64,000 nucleotides of DNA. Source: Zoogloea sp041904905. GTDB taxonomy: Bacteria > Pseudomonadota > Gammaproteobacteria > Burkholderiales > Rhodocyclaceae. The translations under genes were made by a program, and so were the position numbers. This document shows, piece after piece, positions 54,814 through 62,938 of this stretch (positions are counted from its first letter, which is position 1; each line of letters begins with the position of its first letter). The notes under the pieces were generated by a model. It was not told where the DNA came from, searched no databases, and worked only from the letters and a program-made list of their open reading frames with translations. The stretch lies in NCBI RefSeq assembly GCF_041904905.1, contig NZ_JAYRMI010000007.1:1-64000 (forward strand). The letters run 5' to 3'.

Positions 54814-56448
54814 TCAGGTGTCGCTCTCGGAGAACACCGGCTTGGTGGGCGGCGGCGCGCTGTCGGCGGCGAGGATCGGCAGCTCGATCTTGAAGATGCC
54901 GTGGTTGGCCGCTTCGCCCCACAGGCGGCCGCCGTGGGTGGCGACGATGGCGCGGCTGATCGCCAGCCCGAAGCCCCGGCTGCCGCTGTTCGACGCATCC
55001 AGCGGGTCGAACAGGTTGGTGACCCGCTCGGGGCTGAGGCCGGAACCGGAATCCTCCACCCGCAGGCAGACCTGCTCGCTGCCGTCCTTCCAGGCCGCCA
55101 CCCAGATCCGCCGCGGCTGGCGCGGGCTGTCGGCCACCGCGTCGAAGGCGTTGGCGAGCAGGCTGCGCAGCACCACCTCCATCTGCAGGCGGTCCACCAT
55201 CAGGCTCACCTCGGGCATCGGCGCCACCCGCAGCACGATGCCGGCCTGCTCGGCGCGCAGGCGATAGGGCGCGGCGGCGGCCTCCACCAGGGTGGCGAGG
55301 GTCAACACCTCCGGCTGCGGGTCGCCGGTGCGGAAGAAATCCTGCAGCCGCTTCACCACGTCGCCGGCCTTGCCGGATTCCCGCAGCACGCAGCGGATCG
55401 CCGCGTGGAGCTGCTCGCCGGTCTCGCCCCGTTCGAGCAGCTGCTCGCAGGCTCCGGCGTAAGCGGTGAGGGCGGTGAGGGGGTGGTGCAGCTCGTGGGC
55501 CAGCGCCCCGGCCATCTCGCCCGCCGCCGCCAGACGCAGGCTGTGGCGCAGATCCTGGGTGGTGCGTCGCTGCTCATTGACCACCGCGCCCACGAAGAAA
55601 CCGACCACCGCCATCGCCATCGCCAGGATCTGCAGCTCGGCCACCGTGACCGCGTTGTAGTTGAGCAGGCGCATCGCCGCGATCACCCCGACCTGCAGCA
55701 GCGCCGCGCACACGATGGCGCCGGCCATGCCCTGCCGTCCGGCCGCCCACACGATGGGCAGGAACAGCAGGTAGAACAGCTTGAAGCCGCTGTGGCCGCC
55801 CACCCCGAAGGCCAGCCACAGGGTGGCCACCCCCAGCAGGGCGTAGCCCACGCTCTCGCGGTTGAGCACCGAGCGCTGCAGGCGCCGGCGCCCGCGCTTG
55901 CTGGTGAGCCACAACAGGAGCGGCATCATCACCGCGATGCCCACCCCGTCGCCCACCCAGAAATGCTTGAGCCCCTGCCACCAGCCGGAGGTGGGCAGCA
56001 GCCCCTCGATGCGCAGCACCAGCAGGTAGGCCAGGCTGATGAGTAGCGAGCCGATCACCACCCGCAGCAGCCACGCCACCAGGGTGCGCCGATCATCGAG
56101 CAGGGCGTCGCGGGGCAGCCGGCGGGCCAGCACCTCGCCCAGCAGCGCGTAGCCCAGCGCCAGCACCAGGCCCGGCAGGACGTGGATCCAGAGCGAGGTG
56201 AAGTGCCCGTGCACGCCGATCTCGGCCAGCAGCACGGCGATGGTGAGCGGCGCCCACGCCGCCCGGCCGAAGCGCATCACCAGCACCAGGCCAAGGGCCG
56301 GCGCCGGGTTCCAGGGCGTGAGGTTCAGCCCGAACAAGGCGTGACCGAAGCTCACCTTGTCGAGGATGTAGTAAAGGCCGACGAAGCCGATGAACAGGGG
56401 CAGGAGACGCAGCCCCTCAAGGGCGGCCGCCTTCATGTCACGAATCAT
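54814..56448 (-). CDS. Membrane histidine kinase with MASE1-type sensor
   Basis: The 544-residue protein has eight or so membrane segments in the first 300 residues, matching a MASE1 sensor, then H-box AHELHHPLTALTAY, an N-box LANAFDAV and G-boxes VEDSGSGLSPE and GFGLAISRAI. The H-box with HELHHPL is of the NtrB/DctB-like class. No response regulator is nearby. It lies downstream of dctA beyond a terminator and may regulate it, as DctB does. Start: ATG 56448 (MIRDMKAA); ATG 56436 is an equal alternative. Confidence 0.82.
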   Translation of the reverse strand: MIRDMKAAALEGLRLLPLFIGFVGLYYILDKVSFGHALFGLNLTPWNPAPALGLVLVMRFGRAAWAPLTIAVLLAEIGVHGHFTSLWIHVLPGLVLALGYALLGEVLARRLPRDALLDDRRTLVAWLLRVVIGSLLISLAYLLVLRIEGLLPTSGWWQGLKHFWVGDGVGIAVMMPLLLWLTSKRGRRRLQRSVLNRESVGYALLGVATLWLAFGVGGHSGFKLFYLLFLPIVWAAGRQGMAGAIVCAALLQVGVIAAMRLLNYNAVTVAELQILAMAMAVVGFFVGAVVNEQRRTTQDLRHSLRLAAAGEMAGALAHELHHPLTALTAYAGACEQLLERGETGEQLHAAIRCVLRESGKAGDVVKRLQDFFRTGDPQPEVLTLATLVEAAAAPYRLRAEQAGIVLRVAPMPEVSLMVDRLQMEVVLRSLLANAFDAVADSPRQPRRIWVAAWKDGSEQVCLRVEDSGSGLSPERVTNLFDPLDASNSGSRGFGLAISRAIVATHGGRLWGEAANHGIFKIELPILAADSAPPPTKPVFSESDT

Positions 56449-56582
56449 GCCGGGATGTTTGGAGGAAGAAGTTTGGCAAGAAACTGTTAAATTTTCCACA
56501 GCCTGAAGGCTCGCATTAAATAGGCCGGACCGCCAAGGGTGTGCGCGCCCGATAAATACCAAATGCGTCACGCTCGGACGTG

Positions 56583-56617
56583 AAAAAACCGGCCGGGCTT
56601 GCGCCGGGCCGGTTTTA
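56583..56617 (-). terminator. Rho-independent terminator after dctA
   Basis: On the minus strand arms AAAACCGGCC and GGCCGGTTTT with a GC-rich centre are followed by a T-run, 22 bases after the dctA stop. It separates dctA from the kinase gene. Confidence 0.9.
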
Positions 56618-56638
56618 CACGGAAATCGCCTCGCGTGC

Positions 56639-57967
56639 TTATCTGCTTGTAACGAGCGGGGTGGCGACGAGGGTCGGCACCGCGGCCTCCGGCGACGCTT
56701 CCGGCAGGCCGCCGTCGAGGGCCTGCGCCATTTTCGCCATGTCCAGCTCGTTTTCGGAGCGCGACACGACCACGGTGGCCACCGCGTTGCCGATGAAGTT
56801 GGTCAGCGCGCGGGCCTCGCTCATGAAACGGTCGATGCCCAGGATCAGCGCCATGCCGGCCACCGGGATGGTGGGCACCACCGCCAGGGTCGAGGCCAGG
56901 GTGATGAAGCCGGCGCCGGTGATGCCGCTGGCGCCCTTCGAGGTGAGCATCGCCACCAGCAGGATCGACAGCTCCTGGGTCAGGGTGAGTTCGGTGTTGG
57001 TGGCCTGGGCGATGAACAGGGCGGCCATCGTCATGTAGATGTTGGTGCCGTCCAGGTTGAAGGAGTAGCCGGTGGGCACCACCAGGCCGACCACCGAGCG
57101 GGCGCAGCCGAGCTTCTCGAGCTTGTGCATCAGGCGCGGCAGGGCGGATTCGGAGGAGCTAGTGCCCAGCACGATCAGCAGCTCCTCGCGGATGTAGCGG
57201 ATGAACTTGAAGATCGAGAAGCCGGTGTAGCGGGCGATGGCCCCCAGCACGATGACCACGAACAGGCCGCAGGTAAGGTAGAACGCGCCCATCAGCTTGG
57301 CCATCGGCACCAGCGAGGCCACGCCGTACTTGCCGATGGTGAAGGCCATCGCCCCGAAGGCGCCCAGCGGGGCGAGCTTCATCACGGTGTTCACGATGCC
57401 GAACATCACGTGGGAAATCTGCTCCACGAAGTCGAACACCGGCTTGCCCTTGTCGCCCATTGCCGCCAGCGAGAAGCCGAACAGGATCGCCAGCAGCAGC
57501 ACCTGCAGGATGTCGCCCTTGGCGAAGGCATCCACGAAGGTGGCCGGGATGATGTTGAGGATGAACTCGGTGGTGCTCTGGGCCTTGGCCTTGGCGGTGT
57601 AGTCGCCGATGGCCTTGGTGTCGAGGGTGCTCACGTCGGCGTTGAAGCCGGCGCCCGGCTGGGCCACGTTGGCCACCACCAGGCCGATCGCCAGCGCCAG
57701 GGTCGAGACGATCTCGAAGTACAGCAGCGCCTTGCCGCCCACCCGGCCCACCTTCTTCATGTCCTGCATGCCTGCGATGCCATGCACCACGGTGCAGAAG
57801 ATCACCGGCGCGATGATCATCTTCACCAGCTTGATGAAGCCGTCGCCCAGGGGCTTCAGGTCCACCCCCAGTTTGGGCTCGAAGTACCCCAGCGCCACCC
57901 CGCACACGATGGCGAACAGCACCTGCACGTACAGGATCTTGTAGAACGGTTGTTGCGGACTTTGCAT
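56639..57967 (-). CDS. dctA: C4-dicarboxylate transporter DctA
   Basis: A 442-residue sodium/proton-dicarboxylate symporter of the DAACS family. Motifs: KMIIAPVIFCTVVHGIA, the reentrant loop LGTSSSESALPRLM, SFNLDGTNIYMTMAALFIAQ (in parts) and TSKGASGITGAGFI. It imports succinate, fumarate and malate through the inner membrane. The MASE1 kinase gene lies downstream. A 234-base gap upstream is shared with the divergent small gene at 58202; no clear sigma-54 site was found. Confidence 0.95.
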   Translation of the reverse strand: MQSPQQPFYKILYVQVLFAIVCGVALGYFEPKLGVDLKPLGDGFIKLVKMIIAPVIFCTVVHGIAGMQDMKKVGRVGGKALLYFEIVSTLALAIGLVVANVAQPGAGFNADVSTLDTKAIGDYTAKAKAQSTTEFILNIIPATFVDAFAKGDILQVLLLAILFGFSLAAMGDKGKPVFDFVEQISHVMFGIVNTVMKLAPLGAFGAMAFTIGKYGVASLVPMAKLMGAFYLTCGLFVVIVLGAIARYTGFSIFKFIRYIREELLIVLGTSSSESALPRLMHKLEKLGCARSVVGLVVPTGYSFNLDGTNIYMTMAALFIAQATNTELTLTQELSILLVAMLTSKGASGITGAGFITLASTLAVVPTIPVAGMALILGIDRFMSEARALTNFIGNAVATVVVSRSENELDMAKMAQALDGGLPEASPEAAVPTLVATPLVTSR

Positions 57968-58201
57968 GACGGCTGTGCCTCCGGCGGTTGATTCCATACC
58001 GTCATCTTCGCCGCCCCCTGCCCAGCCGAAAATTGTGATCGTCCACATTGGGGGCGGCCCTATTGTGGAAAGCCGCAGCGGCTGGAGAGGGCGCCCGGCC
58101 TATATCGTTTTACATATATACGAACGTCATCGGCTCGACTACAATCCGGCCCGCGCCCCGGATTGGGGGCGCCTTTTCCATCTGCGGAGGACCCCCACCC
58201 C

Positions 58202-58666
58202 ATGAGCCAGAATCTCGTCTCCCTCGACCTCGGCGCGGCCGACGTGCTTGCCATCGACGCAGCCCTCGACACCCTCGAGAAGCTGTTCGCCGGCTTCGTC
58301 GAGCTGACCCCGGAGCAGCGCCACAAGCTGACCAAGATGGGAGACCGTTCGGAGGCGTTCTGTCGGCAGACCCTCATGGTGCTGGCGCAGAACAAGCAGA
58401 TGATCCCGCCCGGCTTCGATCTGGACGAGGCCCAGAGCGATCTGCTGACCTTCGACACCCTGCGCCCGCGCATCCAGCGCCTGCGCGGCCTGCTCTCCAA
58501 GGGCGAAGACACCGAGATGGCCCTGGGCAGCGACGTGATGCGCGCCTCCTACGACGGCTACGCCCTGGCCAAGCTGTTCGGTCAGGGTGCCGCCCTCGAC
58601 ACCCTCAAGGATGCCATGTCGGTGCGCTACACCCGCCGCCCCAACAAGAACGACCCCGCGGCCTGA
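58202..58666 (+). CDS. Small array-associated protein, paralogue of the gene at 5310
   Basis: The 154-residue protein, of no family known to me, is a clear paralogue of the one at 5310-5771 (shared MxQNLxSLD, KMGD(R/K)SEAFCRQ, PPGFDLDE, DTEMALGSD, MSVRYTRRP). It is soluble and mostly helical. GGAGG lies about 12 bases before the ATG, and TACAAT at 58140-58145 is a possible -10. It is followed by a strong terminator and then array B, matching the arrangement at 5 kb. The gene is divergent from dctA. Confidence 0.75.
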   Translation: MSQNLVSLDLGAADVLAIDAALDTLEKLFAGFVELTPEQRHKLTKMGDRSEAFCRQTLMVLAQNKQMIPPGFDLDEAQSDLLTFDTLRPRIQRLRGLLSKGEDTEMALGSDVMRASYDGYALAKLFGQGAALDTLKDAMSVRYTRRPNKNDPAA

Positions 58667-58741
58667 CCCCACGGCCGGCGGCGCCCTGCTGCCGGCCTGC
58701 CCCGCTTGACCCGGGGGCGGCCCCTCCTTGTCGCCCCCTTT

Positions 58742-58777
58742 CATCGCGCGTCGGCCGATTGACGCGCGATGCTTTTT
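58742..58777 (+). terminator. Rho-independent terminator of the gene at 58202
   Basis: A perfect 10-base stem (ATCGCGCGTC with GACGCGCGAT), an eight-base loop and a five-T run lie 76 bases after the stop. Array B begins right after, so a transcript of the small gene would normally end before the array. Confidence 0.9.
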
Positions 58778-58779
58778 GC

Positions 58780-59064
58780 CTTTCCCGCAAGTCATCCCCC
58801 TTCGCCCGTCCGGCCCGCGGCCTCGCCCGCAAGGCCCGCAGCGACTCCCGCAAGGCTTTAAGCCTTGCGCGCAAGACAAAAAGCCTTGCGGACAAGGCCC
58901 GCAGCCCCCGCCGCAAGCGTCGCAGCCCGGCCCCCAAGGCAATCCGCCTCGCCGCCAACGCCCCGCCCCTTGCCAGCAAGGCCCCAGGCCCGCCCCCCGA
59001 CCCGAAAAGCCTTGCCCCCCTCGCCCCCGGCCTTGCCCGCAAGGCGCCACCCCGCCCCCGCAAG
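58780..59064. repeat. Array B: 14 palindromic units on an exact 21-base period
   Basis: Units of 12 bases begin at 58780, 58801, 58822, 58843, 58864, 58885, 58906, 58927, 58948, 58969, 58990, 59011, 59032 and 59053, an exact 21-base period. The best unit, CTTGCGCGCAAG at 58864, is identical to the array A consensus; several others keep only one half (CCCGCAAG). Spacers differ. It fills the gap between the converging small gene and sfsA. Compared with array A the units are more worn and more C-rich. Bases 58667-58741 hold nothing recognisable. Confidence 0.88.
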
Positions 59065-59096
59065 CGGCCACGCCCTGCGCGGCGGGCCGATGGCCG

Positions 59097-59798
59097 CTAC
59101 GGCACCGTCACCGCCAGCCGGCGGGTGAGGGCGATGGCCTGGGGGGTGACGGTGGCCCCCAGGGCGAGCACCTCGACACCGGCGGCGAGGGCGTCGCGCA
59201 GGGCGCGGCCGTAGGCGGGGTCGATGCGATCGGCGGGGCGGACTTCGGCGACGTCGCCGCGCTGCACGCAGAAGACCAGCACCGCCCGGTGGCCGGCGGC
59301 CACCATCGCGGCCAGCTCGCGCAGGTGTTTGGCGCCGCGGGCGGTAACCGCATCCGGAAAGTAGCCCACGCCGCCCTCGACGGCGGCGGTGACGTTCTTG
59401 ACCTCCACGTAGCAATCGGGCCGGCCGGGGGCCTGCAGCAGCAGGTCGATGCGGCTGCCCTCGCCGTATTTCCGCTCGGGGCGGAGGGTGGGATAGCCGG
59501 TGAGTTCGGGCACCGCGCCGGCCTCGATGGCCTCGCGCACCAGGGCGTTGCTGCGCCCGGTATGCACGCCCACGATCACCCCGGGCGCGGTCTCCACCAG
59601 CTCCCAGGTCCAGGCGAGCTTGCGCGCCGGGTTGGCGGCGGGCGACAGCCACACCCGCATCCCCGCGTCCTTGCAGCCCAGCATCGAGCCGGTGTTGGGG
59701 CAGTGCGCAGTGACGAGGCCGCCGGCCGTCTCCACATCGGCAAGGAAACGCTGGTAACGCCGGACGAGGCGGCCTTCGAGGAGGGGGGGAAAGAGCAT
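59097..59798 (-). CDS. sfsA: SfsA family protein
   Basis: The 233-residue protein matches SfsA: an N-terminal OB-like part (LLEGRLVRRYQRFLADVE in pieces, AHCPNTGSMLGC) and a nuclease-like domain with RIDLLLQ, CYVEVKNVT and DAVTARGAKHL. The D-(E/Q)VK pattern recalls PD-(D/E)XK nucleases. First described as a sugar-fermentation stimulation factor, its real role is unsettled. It converges on array B. Confidence 0.9.
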   Translation of the reverse strand: MLFPPLLEGRLVRRYQRFLADVETAGGLVTAHCPNTGSMLGCKDAGMRVWLSPAANPARKLAWTWELVETAPGVIVGVHTGRSNALVREAIEAGAVPELTGYPTLRPERKYGEGSRIDLLLQAPGRPDCYVEVKNVTAAVEGGVGYFPDAVTARGAKHLRELAAMVAAGHRAVLVFCVQRGDVAEVRPADRIDPAYGRALRDALAAGVEVLALGATVTPQAIALTRRLAVTVP

Positions 59799-59811
59799 GT
59801 GAGGCGTAATG

Positions 59812-59905
59812 GGTGAGGAGTGAGGAGACCTTGTTTTACGCGGGTGCGCTGGCGATCGGTAGCGCACAGGGTATCAGCCCGGGCTCCTCACTCCTTACTC
59901 CTCAC
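59812..59905. repeat. Inverted GAGGAGTGAGGAG repeat between AEC and sfsA
   Basis: Left arm GGTGAGGAGTGAGGAG (59812-59827) and right arm CTCCTTACTCCTCAC (within 59884-59905) can pair with one mismatch around a loop of about 60 bases. The right arm overlaps the AEC stop codon. It might act in mRNA end formation or be a remnant of a simple repeat. Confidence 0.5.
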
Positions 59906-60834
59906 GTTCCCAACACCCACAGCAAGCCGCTCACCGTGAAGAACGACAGGGTGGTGGCGGCCACCAGGGCGGCGGCGCTGAGGCCTTCCTGGCCGAACTT
60001 CTGGCTCAGGAGCGGGTAGATGGAGAGCATCGGCATGCCGGCGTTGAGGATGGCGGCGGTAGCCAGCTCCGGCCTGCTGCCGGGCGAGACCGCCAGCACG
60101 GCGGCCACGCACAGGGGGTGGACCAGCAGCTTGCCGGCGACGATCAGCGACAGATCGCCAGCCATGCCCCGCAGGCTGAGCCCGGCCAGGGTGCCGCCGA
60201 TGCAGAACAGCGCCACCGGGGCGGAGGCCACCGACAACATGTCCACCGCCTTGGCCACCGGCACCGGCAGGGGCACGCCCAGCAGCGTCCACAGCACGCC
60301 GGCGCCCATCGCCAGGATGAAGGGGTTGCGGGTGAGGCGGCGCAGGATCTCCCGCAGCACCGCCGACCAGCGCCGGTTGGCGCTGCCCGCCACCTCGGCC
60401 AGGGTGAGCAGCAGCGGCATCATCAGCAGCCCCTCCACCAGCGCATACACGGCCAGCGCGCTGCCGGCCAGCGGGCCCATCGCCTGCAGCGCGATGGGGT
60501 AGCCGATGAAGGCGCTGTTGGACATGGACGCCCCCAGGGCCTGCACCGCCCCCACCTGCAGGCTGCGCCCCCGCAGCAGGCAGGACACCGCCAGCGCCAG
60601 CCCGGCCGCCAGCAGCGACCCCAGGGCGTAGACGAGGAGCAGGTGGCCATCGACCAGATCGCCCAGGGCGCGGGCCGACATGGCCTTGAAGAGCAGCGCC
60701 GGCAGGGCCACGTTGATGACGAAGACGCCCAGCGGGCGCATCTCGGCGCGGGTGAGCAGGCCGTGGCGCACGGCCGCGAAGCCCACGCCGACGATGAGGA
60801 AGATCGGGCCGGTGATGCCCAGGATGGTCAGCAA
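59902..60834 (-). CDS. AEC-family transporter (auxin efflux carrier-like)
   Basis: The 310-residue membrane protein shows about ten hydrophobic segments and the AEC pattern: LPALLFKAM, the SNSAFIGYPI loop, and LNAGMPMLSIYPLLSQ. Family members export or import organic anions such as malonate or malate. The only fitting start is TTG at 60834. It is on the same strand as the LysR gene upstream, but separated by 120 bases. Substrate unknown. Confidence 0.85.
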   Translation of the reverse strand: MLTILGITGPIFLIVGVGFAAVRHGLLTRAEMRPLGVFVINVALPALLFKAMSARALGDLVDGHLLLVYALGSLLAAGLALAVSCLLRGRSLQVGAVQALGASMSNSAFIGYPIALQAMGPLAGSALAVYALVEGLLMMPLLLTLAEVAGSANRRWSAVLREILRRLTRNPFILAMGAGVLWTLLGVPLPVPVAKAVDMLSVASAPVALFCIGGTLAGLSLRGMAGDLSLIVAGKLLVHPLCVAAVLAVSPGSRPELATAAILNAGMPMLSIYPLLSQKFGQEGLSAAALVAATTLSFFTVSGLLWVLGT

Positions 60835-60954
60835 GGCGGTCTCGACGGAGGTGGGCAGGGCCCGATTCTAGGCGCCCGCGCGGGGTGGATAAATCGATGG
60901 GCCGAACATCACTGTTCGGCGATGGCAAACAGTGCCCGGATTGGGCGGCGCCCC

Positions 60955-61851
60955 TCAGGGCAGCCGGGCGCACACCTCGGCCAGCCAGTCCACGAACACC
61001 CGCACCCGGGGCGACAGGTGGCGGTTCTGGGGGTACACCGCCGACAGGGGCAGCGGCGGCGGCTGGTAGGGCTGCAGCACCTCCACCAGGGTGCCGGCGG
61101 CAAGCTGGCGCACCACATGGTAGCGGGGCACCTGGATCAGCCCGAAGCCGGCCTCGCAGGCGGCCACGTAGGCGTCGCCGTTGTTCACCCCCAGGCGGGC
61201 GCGCACGTTGCGGTTCTCCACCTGGCCGTCCACGGTGAACTCGAAGGGCACCGACTTGCCGGTGGAGGCGGAGAGGTAATCCACCGCCTCGAAGCGATCC
61301 AGATCGGACGGGCGGTTGGGCCGGCCGTGGCGGGCGATGTAGGTGGCGCTGGCGCAGCACACCTGAGGCAGCGCGGTGAGGCGGCGCGCCACCAGCGAGG
61401 AGTCGCGCAGCTCGCCGATGCGCAGCACGCAGTCGACGCCCTCGCGGATCAGGTCGATCTGGCGGTCGGTGAGGGACAGCTCCACCGACACCTCGGGGTG
61501 GCGGGCGCAGAACTCGGGCAGGGCGGGGATCAGCACCAGCCGGCCGAAGGAGGTGGAGGCATCCACCCGCAGCCGCCCCTGGGGGTGGCGGGCGGCCTGG
61601 GTGAAGGCGGCCTCCACGTCGGCCACGTCGGCCAGAATCGCCAGACAGCGCTGGTAGTAGGCGTCGCCGTCCAGCGTGGCGCGCACCTGGCGGGTGGTGC
61701 GCTGGAGCAGGCGCACGCCCAGGTGGGCTTCGAGCTGCTTGACGATCTGGGTGGCCGAGGCGCGGGGAATGCCGAGCTTTTCGGCGGCGCGGCTGAAGCT
61801 GCCCAGCTCAACGATGCGGGTGAACAGCTGCATGGCCTGGAAGCGGTCCAT
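60955..61851 (-). CDS. LysR-type transcriptional regulator
   Basis: The 298-residue protein has the LysR HTH (FTRIVELGSFSRAAEKLG, residues about 10-27) and a substrate-binding effector domain (GRLRVDASTSFGRLVL, in part). It resembles the CrgA/AaeR-like subgroup common in Proteobacteria. It is divergent from the aldo/keto reductase at 61967, which makes control of that gene and of the coupled BenE-type transporter likely. The 115-base intergenic region should hold the operator. Confidence 0.9.
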   Translation of the reverse strand: MDRFQAMQLFTRIVELGSFSRAAEKLGIPRASATQIVKQLEAHLGVRLLQRTTRQVRATLDGDAYYQRCLAILADVADVEAAFTQAARHPQGRLRVDASTSFGRLVLIPALPEFCARHPEVSVELSLTDRQIDLIREGVDCVLRIGELRDSSLVARRLTALPQVCCASATYIARHGRPNRPSDLDRFEAVDYLSASTGKSVPFEFTVDGQVENRNVRARLGVNNGDAYVAACEAGFGLIQVPRYHVVRQLAAGTLVEVLQPYQPPPLPLSAVYPQNRHLSPRVRVFVDWLAEVCARLP

Positions 61852-61966
61852 CGAGGCTCCAATTGTTTGCGATTTGCGAACAGTGTTGCTGTTTTCGGCG
61901 CATTTATCAACGCCGACGGCGCGCTCCATAATCCGCCCGACATTCTGCCCCGGAGGGTTTGCGATC

Positions 61967-62938
61967 ATGGAATACGTACGTTTCGGCGCCACCGGCCTTC
62001 AGGTGTCCCGCCTGTGCCTGGGCTGCATGACCTACGGCAGCCCCGCCTGGCGCCCGTGGGTGCTGGACGAGGCCGCCAGCCGGCCTTTCATCCAGCAGGC
62101 GCTGGCGCTGGGCATCAACTTCTTCGACACCGCCGACATGTACTCGCGGGGCGAGAGCGAGGCGGTGCTGGGCCGGGCGATCCGCGATTTCGCCCGGCGC
62201 GACGAGGTGGTGCTGGCCACCAAGGTGTTCTTCCCGATGAGCGACGCGCCCAACGACCGCGGCCTGTCGCGCAAGCACATCCTGGCGGGCATCGACGCCT
62301 CGCTCAAACGCCTGGGCACCGACTACGTGGACCTGTACATCATCCACCGCTTCGACCCCCACACCCCCATCGACGAGACCCTGGAGGCGCTCGATACGGT
62401 GGTGCGCTCGGGCCGGGCGCGCTACCTGGGCGCCTCGTCGATGTTCGCCTGGCAGTTCATGAAGCTGCTGGCCCACCAGCGGGCCCACGGGCTGGCGCGC
62501 TTCGTGTCGATGCAGAACCACTACAACCTGGCCTACCGCGAGGAGGAGCGCGAGATGCTGCCCCTGTGCCGCGACCAGGGCATCGCCGTCACTCCGTGGT
62601 CGCCCCTGGCCCGCGGGCTCTTGGCCGGCAGCCGGGGCAGCGGCACCCGGCGCGACGAGACCGACACCCTGGCCCACGGCTGGTACAACCAGCAGGCGAT
62701 GGAAGACGCCGTCGTGGCCGCGGTGCAGCAGGTGGCCCGGGCCCGCGGGGTGCCGGCGGCGCAGGTGGCGATCGCCTGGGCCGCCAGCCGGCCGGGCATC
62801 GTCGCCCCGCTGATCGGCGCCTCCAAGCCCCACCATCTGCCGGACGCGGTGGCCGGCATCCAGCTCGAACTCAGCGCCGAGGAAGTCGCGCTGCTCGAGG
62901 CGCCCTACCGCCCCCGCCCGGTGGCGGGCCACGAATGA
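61967..62938 (+). CDS. Aldo/keto reductase
   Basis: The 323-residue enzyme has the AKR barrel pattern: FFDTADMYSRGESE with the catalytic Asp and Tyr, VVLATKVFF with the lysine, and the HRFDP segment with the histidine. GASKPHHL near the C-terminus binds the cofactor phosphate. It resembles the AKR11-12 (YajO-like) group. GGAGG lies upstream of the ATG. Its stop overlaps the next gene (ATGA). Substrate unknown; divergent LysR gene likely controls it. Confidence 0.9.
   Translation: MEYVRFGATGLQVSRLCLGCMTYGSPAWRPWVLDEAASRPFIQQALALGINFFDTADMYSRGESEAVLGRAIRDFARRDEVVLATKVFFPMSDAPNDRGLSRKHILAGIDASLKRLGTDYVDLYIIHRFDPHTPIDETLEALDTVVRSGRARYLGASSMFAWQFMKLLAHQRAHGLARFVSMQNHYNLAYREEEREMLPLCRDQGIAVTPWSPLARGLLAGSRGSGTRRDETDTLAHGWYNQQAMEDAVVAAVQQVARARGVPAAQVAIAWAASRPGIVAPLIGASKPHHLPDAVAGIQLELSAEEVALLEAPYRPRPVAGHE

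Noticed and set aside
58031..58050. A CRP-like site (TGTGATCGTCCACA) upstream of dctA
   Set aside because: The half-sites are only four bases apart instead of six and one arm is imperfect, so the match is weak.
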